DNA from: Bretschneidera sinensis
Lineage: Eukaryota > Streptophyta > Magnoliopsida > Brassicales > Akaniaceae
DNA length: 64,000 nucleotides
Assembly: GCA_023935145.1 (NCBI GenBank)
Contig: CM043699.1
Location: 124,323,036-124,387,035, forward strand
Reading direction: 5' to 3'
Shown: positions 45,790 to 54,811 of the stretch, in pieces
How the letters are laid out: every line of letters begins with the position of its first letter
How positions within the stretch are numbered: position 1 is the first letter of the stretch
Program-made: the position numbers and the translations under genes
The notes under the pieces: generated by a model
The model's input: the letters and a program-made list of their open reading frames with translations, nothing else
What the model was told of the DNA's origin: nothing
Database searches by the model: none

Positions 45790-46949
45790 AAAATCCTAAG
45801 GAGAATGTCAAGGCCATAACACTAAGGAGTGACACACAATTGGATGAGCCAAAACCTAAAGAAGTCACTGATCAAGAAGGTGAGAAAGAAGAGACTATGC
45901 AAGAGGAGAAACTTGTTTCAGAAAAGAAGTCTACTGGTAAAGGTTTGATCGATTCTAACTCTAAAACTGAAGAGTGCAGCGCCATACTGCAAAACAAGCT
46001 ACCTCCAAAATTGAAAGATCCAGAGAGTTTTACTATACCCTGCACTTTGGGAAGTTCATTCTTTGATAAAGCTTTATGTGACCTTGGTGCAAGTATCAAT
46101 CTTATGCCTCTTTCAATTTTCAGGAAACTTGGACTAGAAGAAATCAAAACAACAACAGTGTCATTGCAATTAGCTGATCGATCTATTAAGAGACCACGAG
46201 AAATTATAGAAGATGTGCTGGTAAAGGTTGATAAATTTATATTCCCTGTAGACTTCATTGTTCTCGACATGGAAGAGGATCGTGAGGTACCTCTTATACT
46301 TGGATGTCCATTCCTTGCTACAGGGAGAGCCTTAATTGATGTACAACAAGGGAAATTGACTTTAAGAGTCAATGATGAGCAAGTAGTTTTTGATATGTAT
46401 AAAATTATGAAATACCCTTCTGGCTTTTCTACTTCTTCTTGTTTTCAAGTGGATATTGTTGATAACCTTATTGAGGAGTTTCAGGAGACAAAATTAAACG
46501 AAAATACTTTGGAGAGATGCATCATGGAATCAGGAACTAATACCACTAAAATACTCGTCATCAAAGAAGAAGCAAGGAACTTGAAGTCTGAAATGGGAAA
46601 AGAAGAGCCAGAAGAACAAATAATAATAACTGAATTGAAAACTTTACTTGCTCATTTGAAATATGCTTATTTAGAGAAAAATATTTTCCCTGTTATGATA
46701 TCTTCTTCGTTGACAGGTAAAATGGAAGAACGGTTGCTGGAAGTCCTAAGAAGGCACATATTTCCAGGAAAGCTGAAATCTCGATGGACTGGACCATACA
46801 CCGTGATAAGTGTCTCACCTTTGGGTGCCGTTGAAGTACGACACGAGAAAAACAAAGAGACATTCAAGGTTAACGGGCACAAATTGAAGAACTACATTAT
46901 AGGGACATTTGACCCACAATCATCCACAACCATTCTCCAAGAGCCATAA
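45789..46949 (+). CDS. C protease fused in frame to an integrase tail
   Basis: Open for about 385 codons, from the frameshift in the A-run to the stop at 46947-46949; no AUG-initiated start is obvious, so it may have been expressed with gag. The N-terminus (AITLRSDTQ, Glu/Lys-rich) precedes an Athila-type protease: ILQNKLPPKLKDPESFTIPC, active site ALCDLGASINLMPLSIF (about 46069-46120), LILGCPFLATGRALIDV. Then the pre-RT linker (LKTLLAHLKYAYLEKN, EERLLEVLRRH) joins directly to an integrase C-terminus (FPGKLKSRWTGPYTVISV, FKVNGHKLKNY). Reverse transcriptase, RNase H and the integrase core are gone, and the join keeps frame. The only pol-derived frame here without a stop. Whether it is translated is unknown. 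Confidence 0.75.
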   Translation, partial: KNPKENVKAITLRSDTQLDEPKPKEVTDQEGEKEETMQEEKLVSEKKSTGKGLIDSNSKTEECSAILQNKLPPKLKDPESFTIPCTLGSSFFDKALCDLGASINLMPLSIFRKLGLEEIKTTTVSLQLADRSIKRPREIIEDVLVKVDKFIFPVDFIVLDMEEDREVPLILGCPFLATGRALIDVQQGKLTLRVNDEQVVFDMYKIMKYPSGFSTSSCFQVDIVDNLIEEFQETKLNENTLERCIMESGTNTTKILVIKEEARNLKSEMGKEEPEEQIIITELKTLLAHLKYAYLEKNIFPVMISSSLTGKMEERLLEVLRRHIFPGKLKSRWTGPYTVISVSPLGAVEVRHEKNKETFKVNGHKLKNYIIGTFDPQSSTTILQEP

Positions 46950-49049
46950 ATCCGAAATTCAAGCTAAAGACTATAAATTAGAACTACCATTTTGGTTCTT
47001 AATTTTTTATTTTTCTTGCCTTTAGAAGTTGTTTTGTGTGTTTCAATTTTTTTTTTGTTTTGTTTAATTTATCTGGTACTTCAATTTTTTTGGCCTTACA
47101 GTGTGTATTCTTGGTTTATTTTCAGGCTTACTTAGAGTCAGGACAGAGCTCCAGTGCTGCAGCACCAGATCATACCCCTACACACCAACCAGGTCAGTGA
47201 TTCAGCGCTGCAGCCTCACATTTTTGGCGCTGTAGTGCCAGGACCTGCACCCACACGCTGTTCCTACTCATATGTTAAATTGCCCAGAAATTCAGCGCTA
47301 CAGCGCTGGAAAGTGGGAGCTGCAGCGCCAGGTCGAACACTAGTGTTTAAATAAACAGCTCTTCCACTGTTAGGGCATTTCAAAAATTAGATTTCCAGCT
47401 GCTCTCTCTCTCTCCAAAACACCAAAATTACACTTCTCTTCCCTCATCACACCACCATATCCCGGTCATAGCAGTGATCCAGAGGATGAGGACATTGACA
47501 AAGACGATTAATTCGGCCTTCGACTAATCAGGGGAGTTCCATTCTCTTACTTTATACTTCAAATTTTATACATTGCGGACAATGTATCATTTAAGTTTGG
47601 GGGTGGGAACTTTATCTGAGTGTTGTGCGCTACTCATGTTTTTAGTTATTTTTCTGTTTGTTATATCTGAGTGCTTTCTGTTTGTTTGCTTTATCTGAGT
47701 GCTTTCGGTTGTTTGATTTTGATTTTGCCAATGATGAGAAATAGATTGACTTGATTATAGCCATTGAAAATTTGAAAAATGTTGTGTTTGTCTGTGTGCT
47801 TGAATTTGTTGTTGGATTTATTTTACATCGAACTCTTTGAACACAATGAGCACTTACACCTAAGCACTTTGTTGTCTTGCTGTTTCGGAGAACGTTTATG
47901 TGAGCAGTGTTGTTCTTGTGATCTCTTAGACTCTAGAACTTGTTTGAAGACCACTCGAGGCGAAATCCTAGGTAGTACTATACCAAAGACAAGATCCAGG
48001 CCATGTTTGGAAAGTTTGAGCCTTTCTAGCCAACCCTTGATATGTGATTATCCTTTGTTTTCCCCTTTTGAGCTTGGATATCTATTGTTTTGTCACCCAA
48101 TCATCTAACTTATTTTCTTTTCAAAGAAAAAAAAACCATGAAAAAAAATGCTACTACTCTACCTCTCATCTGTGAGCACATCGATTAATGAATGGACTAT
48201 TCTCTCAAGTAGTGGCAGAGGATTGAGCAAGAGAAAGCGGTATTCGACTTGGCTGTGTTAAGTACTAAATATTTCCCATCAAGAGTGACCAAGGGAAAGA
48301 TCGAAGTTAAAAAGTTTACCACACGAACTAATTGATCAAGTTGTATTCTGCCTATCACAGGCAGCTGGCAAAGCCGTGTTTGATCGTTGTGTGCATGCTA
48401 TGTTGTAGTTTTATTAATGCACACGGAAATAAAGACTGGTGCTACAATAGTACAAGCATACAAATAAAAAAAAAGAAGAGAAAAAGAAAAGAAGAAGAAG
48501 AAGAAGATGTGACAACAACAAAAGCATTTGAAGTATTCCATGATAACTGAGGGAAAGTTTAAAATTGATATTGGTTGATGTGCTTAAGGTGATGTGAGCC
48601 TCAAATAAATATTTTACCATACCTTAACCTTAACCAAAGTTACAAGCTAAATAAAGTCCTGGTGATCTCGGGTATTGTCATGGCCTACATTAGTGAAGTG
48701 GTGTGAAAAGCAAGCTTATGGACTTTGAAAGATTGGCATTATCCTACTTACTTGCATAAACCGATCAGAGTAGCGAGATGATTAAGTTTATAAAGGTGTC
48801 ACACACACACACACGTTTGAAGAATTTGATGTAAGATAAAGCTAATGATAAATTTGAAATTCTAGACATTTGCAAAATTTGGAAAGTTTTCATGCGTTAT
48901 AATCTATATGCAATCTTTGAGGCATGTTATATCAAATCTAATCAAACCATCTCTCACTCTTAGGATGTGTGTGCATAGAATTTTGTTCTAGTTTGCTCGA
49001 GAACTAGCAAAAACATAAGTTTTTGGGTGAGATAACTCTGAATAAATCA
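46950..49049 (+). other. C 3' noncoding region
   Basis: 2.1 kb without a gene. A degenerate form of the post-ORF motif (AAGCTAAAGACTATAAA) lies at about 46960-46980; GCGCTGCAGC-type words at about 47150-47335 resemble those in the C LTR; ACATTG-CGGA-CAATGT hairpin (47570-47585) then AAGTTTGGGGGT (47592-47604); blocks shared with D1 and D2 (about 47920-48026 and 48630-48735); small GAA-rich (48475-48510) and CA (48801-48816) runs. No clear polypurine tract touches the 3' LTR; TTTTTGGGTGAGA lies 20-30 bases away. Confidence 0.7.
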
Positions 49050-50452
49050 TGTTATTATACTGCTTTTAGGCACCTTTTTTGTGTTGATCTTAAGCATTAG
49101 AATTGTGTTGCATGTGTTTTTAGAAATTTGAGTTTAGTTTATCTTATTCTACTAATAAGTTGTTTTAGTTGAATGATCAATGCTAAGTCATGAAATCTAT
49201 TGTGCAGACACTTGCTGGAACACTGAAGAACACTGGAAGGCCAAAATGCGAAAAGGAGACAGAAACTCAAGGTTGCAGCGCCAGGATGTTGGCGCTGCAG
49301 CGCTGGAAGCTGACAAAAAGAGAGGATTTGGACAGAAAGTTGAAGCTGCAGCACCAGAATAGGGTAAGAAATTACATCTCGGAGCTGCAGCACTGGGATG
49401 CTGAAGTTGCAGCGCCAGCCCACTGATTTTGAAAGCTATAAATACAAACCCTAGCTGAACAAGAAGGGGGAGCGAGGCCGTATAGGAAGAAAACAGAATT
49501 TGGAGGAGATTAGACGCAAAAGGAGAATTGGAGACACTTCGGGAGGCTACTCATCAAGATTTTAAATCATTATTCTCTGGTTTTGTATTATTCTTATCTA
49601 TCTATGTTGATGTTTTATAATATGAGCATAGGTTGTTTGAATATTATTATGGAGTAGATATTTTTGTGTTAAGGATAGATGGATCCTAAACCTTTATCTT
49701 GAGTTGTTGTTTGGACGAGTGGAATTTAATATGTTTTTCAAAGAGTGTGTTTTATTTCTCTTAATGCTTTTTATTATTTTGATTCCTTCTTTGGGCATGG
49801 TGATGTGTCGAATAGAGAAGCCATGCTTTTATGAATGGTTGAACTAATAAATATGATATTGAATTGTTATCTATGCAAAGGCCAGGGTAAAACATGCCAT
49901 GAATGGAATAGGAGTAACCGAATAGGGATTCTAGGAAGTTCATGTGGTCCGCTTAAATCATAACTGAATAGGGAGATTTAACTGAAAGGAATCCATAAAC
50001 ACTTAATGCTTCTTAATTTGAATTAATCTAGAATAGACCTGGAATACGGATATTTGAAGTTAATGATTCTTGAGATTGTGGTTAGACCTGGAATATGGAT
50101 AACCAATTTATTAGGGATTCTACCATCTTGAAAAACATAGTAAGTGAAACTTGTCTATTCAAAACTCTTATCAATTATGGTTTAGGTGAAGTCGAGTCCT
50201 TAGCACGTTAGTTCATAAGAGTCTTCATTCAAAAGTTTGCAAATCTTCCATTAATTGTTATTGCTTCTGTTTTTCTCTTTAGTTAATTGCTAGTAAAATT
50301 TTCTCCTACAAATATTCGGTTGCTCAAATAACAGCAAGAGTTGAGTCATAATTTCTGTAGTATTTGCTCAGTCCTCGTTGGGAACAATATTTACTCATCA
50401 TTTTATTACTTGAACGATTAGTGCACTTGCTAGTGTTAATTTAATCGCATCA
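49050..50452 (+). repeat. C 3' LTR, intact (1403 bp)
   Basis: Starts TGTTATTATAC and ends CGCATCA. TATA-like TATAAATA at about 49437-49444. Perfect palindrome GCGCTGCAGCGC at 49292-49303 within a GCTGCAGC-rich stretch (49275-49420). It is the uninterrupted reference for the three-piece 5' LTR. Confidence 0.92.
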
Positions 50453-51435
50453 GTTGCCAACCTAAGGGCTTGGTCCACACCTTAGGCTATTGATCTCCCT
50501 TTGCAACGAGTTAGGCATGGTGTATACTCTAACTCTTTTCTTTCTTAAGGGATTCAGCATGAGTGTAAACTGAGTTGTTCCTTAAGAGAGCATGAGGGCT
50601 GTGGAGATCGACAACCACACAGGACTTAGGGCTTGGTCCACTCCCGGTTTCCCATGTTGATTAACCCAAGAATCTAGTGTGGATATCCTTTGTTACTAAT
50701 TTCGAACTCAGGATCGGTCATCCAAATTGATTCGACTAACTTATCCATACCACATGCATACATTGATCAGGCACATACATATGAGGAATGTAAATACAAA
50801 CAGGTATTAATCAAGTTAAATATTCTAACAAAGCTATAACAAAGATAATTAATGAATGAACACATGGAAAAGCATAACTAGGGCTTCAATCTAGCCTTAT
50901 AGGTTTTTAGTTACACATGCTAAGTAAACTAAATATTCTAAACATAATGAAATAAAAATAGAAAACTAAAACCGAAGAAGACTCGGGAGACGAGTCGTCA
51001 ATTCCTCTCCTAAGCTCTCTACTTCGAATCTAGAACAATATGTATGGTTTATGTGTTTTACAGGCCTATTTATAGGGTCCTCTTAGTGTCTCAAAACCCT
51101 AATTCCTTCTTGGAGCCGGAAGACTTCTTTCTATATCTGGCTCAGTCGCCTCTAGAGTGATTGCGCTCGAGCGTATGCGGGATGCCCTCGAGCCTTCTTC
51201 AAGTGTGCTCGTGCTCTTGGGCACTCGATCTCAATGGGGAGCGCTCGAGCGCACCTTGTTGGATGGCAGATCTTGACTTTTGCTTTTAAAAGCTCCAAAT
51301 TATCATCTTTTTGTCCAAGCCCTGTGAAAAACACATAAAACACGAAAATGAAGTAGAAACTACTAAAATGTATAAATAAAGAGTCTAACAAGTGTAAATT
51401 AAGGGGCTTAAATATAACTATTTAAGCACCTATCA
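50453..51435 (-). repeat. F 3' LTR, truncated
   Basis: Matches 57958-58958 of the F 5' LTR. The distal 284 bp are missing and replaced by the intact end of C. Perfect palindrome GCGCTCGAGCGC at 51241-51252. TATAAATA (minus) near 51069-51076. Confidence 0.9.
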
Positions 51436-52870
51436 TAGCCCTGAACTTACATATTGCTAGTCCCTTAGCAATACAAGACTAAAGACTGTGTTAGAACAAA
51501 ACCTAAAGATAAATTCATTTCCATGATACTCAAAGATTTGGGTTGTGCATAAAACTATGATAACCATTATGAGTAAGCTTAAAATAAAAACACATTTTTG
51601 TATTGAAAAAAGATTTTCAAAAGCTCGTGTTACTTAACGAAGGCTGGCCTAAGGCATCGCAAGTTTAATTTGTGTGTGATGAATTAACATATATAAGATA
51701 GGGCTTCCACATAATTTTAGTGTATAGTGTTTTGGTGCCCAAACCTTTATCGAATTTCTTATCAAAGAGAACAAAATGGTATAATACTTGCTTTTTCTTT
51801 CTTTTTCTTTTTATCATGCGATCTTTGCCATGTTGAGTTCCATCGAGCTTTCTATTTGACCCCTGTAACGAGTGTTTAGCCAATGACTCCCAAACCAGAT
51901 GGTTTTAGGGCATTAGGTGTAAAGACACCCCTAAAGACTTACTAACTCGAATAAAAAAGGATACGAAACTAACAGGTTTTAATGCTTCTAAATGAAATTC
52001 TCACCTTTTGACGTGAACATTCAATGCTTACTGAGGCAAGAGGCCTAGTTACTCAGTGGAAAGTTTTTACTGATCATTAGAAGCTTTTCGTTTTCTTTTT
52101 GCATGATGAACATTTTTCTTAATTTTTCTTATGCCAAAGTGTTCTTTTCAACAAGTCCTCCGATTACAGTTAGGTTATGGAAGCATATATAAAAGAATTA
52201 TGTGTCATACCCCACACAAATACGTCTAAATGTGCTTGTGCAAATTTGGATCAAACTTGAATTCTTTGGTACCTTGAGATAGGTAACTAACTTTGTAAAA
52301 TTCCTAATACAAGACTATGTATTCTAGCTTTTAAGCTTACTAATGAAGTGTTATCAAATTTTTAAATCAACCAAAATTTTTTTTTACCAAAAGAACATGC
52401 ATTTATCTTTTCTAAAAAACAAAAACTGGGACTTAGTGTGTGCATGTGTTTCAAGGGTGTGTTTAATAGTATCTAGTATCTCCCACTACCCCCAAACTTA
52501 AAATACACATTGTCCCTAATGTGTGTGTGGCATAGAAAGATCTGACCTGGGAGATGGAGAACTAGTTGGCTTGTTTGCTTGCTTGTACACGCCCCCAAAC
52601 TTGAACTGGATGCACGCACTAAGTACCTGACAAAGAAAAATAAACATTGTTCCGCAAAACAAAATATAAATAATAGACATGTAAATATAACTATAAACAA
52701 ATGAAAAGTACTCAAATGAAAAAGGATATGTCTGGGGTACCTCCCATGAGCGCTAAGTTTTACTTCTTCAGCCAGACCGGGGTATCCTCTCACTGCTGAT
52801 CATCTATGGGTACAGTCGAGGAGGTACCGAGTACAAGAGGTAGGCGATCAAGGATGGCCTGTAGCATCAC
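51436..52870 (-). other. F 3' noncoding region
   Basis: On the minus strand after the accessory ORF: AGCGCT motif (52733-52778), polypyrimidine-CAG (about 52625-52640), G-run (about 52590-52602), ACACATT-loop-AATGTGT hairpin (52505-52524) with G-run (52488-52500), the GTTCACGTCAAAAGGTG block (about 51998-52020), and the hairpin chain (51864-51950) nearly identical to B1 and B2. Polypurine tract next to the LTR (about 51436-51450) is degenerate. No gene. Confidence 0.75.
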
Positions 52871-52885
52871 CTCCTGTCATGTAAA

Positions 52886-53926
52886 CTATGCCTCTAACCC
52901 AGTGATCTGCTGATAGATCAAGTGGGCTGCCTCTCGATCCTCCCGATGGATGTCGGACAACTCACAACGGAAGGAGGATAGCTCATCTAGGAGGTGCTGA
53001 TACTCCATGGATCCCATATCTGTCTGATCCTCCTCCCATGAAGGACTCACTGGTGGATGCTCAGCCTCCATTGAATCATCTGCTATAGGTTTGGTAGCTG
53101 GAATCTGTGCCCGGGGTCCTCGGTGCATGTGAGACTAGCTGAGACTCCACTGGGCTCTCCCAAAGAAAGGATGGTCATTAACTGGGCCATCTATAGAGGA
53201 GCCTCCAATCCCCTTCTTCTTAAAGATATGGCTGAGAAAGAAGGGGAAAGGAAGACTCCAGGCATTAGCTTTGGTCGTCTACCAGTTATGCACCCCATCC
53301 CAAAACTTGTGTATCTGACTCCATATGACCGCTGGGATGGAGTACTAGTGACCTCAATGAAAGGTGTAGAGAGCTTGTAAGAACTGATCCCACCTCTGTG
53401 TCTTGTGCCCCAAAGGACACACGTTCCGCTACAGGACTGAGTCAATAAACCATAAATAGGGAGGCAACCTCGACCAACTCCCTGAATTATTGTGACGGTT
53501 TGCATACTGTCCCACACACATATCCTCTATGATGTGTGGTAGAGGGAACGGGTCAGGCTGCTCCTCCATGTGGCTGTCCTCCGGTGGGGACTCATCACAG
53601 CAGTGTAAAGAACTGGCTATGTCGCTCATGGTCAGCTCTATGAATCTGCCCTGGACTGACGAAGATAAAATCTCTGGCCTAGTGCAGTCGTAGGTCAGGT
53701 TCCCATAAAAACTGACCACGAATCAAGTGTGTGCTGTCGAGCAGACTGGCTTGAACAGCCGCTTGAGACCCCTGTTCTTAAACTCTTGGACCGCCCATCT
53801 TGTGGCGTCCGAACTTTTGAAGTCTGTATCTACACTGAATGTAGTTTCGAACAGTATTTCACGTTGTTTGAAACTGGGCCGGGATGCCTGGTGGCGGCTC
53901 CTAGAAGCTCAGGATGTGGAAGCCAT
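52886..53926 (-). pseudogene. F accessory ORF, resembles 'putative plant transposon protein' domain
   Basis: One minus-strand frame of 346 codons from ATG 53926 to TAG 52886-52888, broken by about six in-frame stops. Order: short Ser/Arg-rich N-terminus; FKSSDATRWAVQEF; VSFYGNLTY and SVQGRFIELTMSDIA; an acidic insert; LPPYLWFIDSVL; WDQFLQALYTF and PAVIWSQIHKFW; LPFPFFLSHIFKKKGI; and a C-terminal helix-prone segment (DELSSFRCELSDIHREDREA). This matches, from memory of the family, the domain of accessory ORFs in plant gypsy elements (PF20167-like), whose function is unknown. Position after protease and before the AGCGCT motif is where Athila-group elements keep an extra ORF. Identification is moderate; a search is needed. 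Confidence 0.65.
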
Positions 53927-54811
53927 GTTCTGAGATATGAAACTGTGTTACTATCAAAATTGTGCTCGATCACAGATATTGTGCACTCGATCTCACGATA
54001 TTGTGCACTCGATCTCACGAGAGCTAGTGCACTCGATAACTGGTACCTAGCGCTCGATCGCACTCGGTCAGGCAATTTGTCGAACACTTTATGTGCACCA
54101 AAAATAAAAAACTGTAGAATTTATACACCCTTGATCCCAAACCTCCTGCAAATGTAAAGCTACCTAATCAACACACAAGAATAACATATATAGATTATGT
54201 ATGTGTAATACTAAAGATCCAAAATCGTGGGTGTGTGTTAGTATCCAAAAAAAAAACAAAAAATATGCGTGTACCTTGTGTGCTTTAAGAGGGTGGTATA
54301 TGTGTAAGGGAGAAAGAGAATGTATTTACCTCGTGGTTGGCTCGGTTATGTGGCGAGGTGGTGGTGGTGGTGGTGTGGAGTGCCGGATGAGGGTTGAAGG
54401 TAGGGTTTTGTTGTGTGTGCTGGTTCGTGCGAGAGAGAGATAGTAGAAGTGCGATTGAGTGTAAGTGAGCAATGAAACAGGAAACTATTTATAATATGCA
54501 CATCACTTCTCTGCTCCGAGTGCACTCGAGCGCATTTATGAAGTGCGCTCGATCGCACGATGCGTAAGTGCGTAGGGTACTACGCTCGTTCGCACTGGAA
54601 TGTAGGGGATGTGCGCTCGAGCGTAATGAATGGTGCGCTTAAGCGTAATACAGTATGTAAAGTGTATTATGACTTACCAAAAACTAAATTAGAACGATAT
54701 AGTCATACCATATTTTAGTGGCATTCAGTACCACTAACCTTGAGAGAGGCACTTGAGCTATATGTTATGCAAGTGGAATTTGCTCAAGTGTTCTCTATGG
54801 TAGCTTCAAGG
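53927..54811 (-). other. F spacer between protease and accessory ORF
   Basis: Takes the place of reverse transcriptase to integrase but has no similarity to them that I can see. Contains two stretches of CTCGATCGCAC-type words (53965-54065, with a 22-bp direct repeat, and 54515-54645) and a GTG-rich run (about 54355-54375). No gene. Confidence 0.65.

Larger units (their letters stand above)
28844..50452 (+). mobile_element. gypsy element C, non-autonomous, host of three nested insertions
   Basis: 5' LTR in three pieces (28844-29368, 34848-35337, 42586-42994), interrupted by B2 and D2; primer site; gag interrupted by solo LTR B3; a protease to integrase-tail fusion ORF; 3' noncoding region; intact 3' LTR 49050-50452. 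Aligning the three 5' pieces with the intact 3' LTR fixes the insertion points. The bases just outside (ATTTA before 28844, GTTGC after 50452) do not match, so the element is probably a recombinant between two copies. Confidence 0.88.

Noticed and set aside
53723..54157. Plus-strand frames around 53727-54157
   Set aside because: Antisense to the accessory ORF start and spacer of F; no domain.
54201..54443. Plus-strand frame with a Gly-rich segment
   Set aside because: It lies in the noncoding spacer of F, on the opposite strand, and comes from a GTG-rich run.
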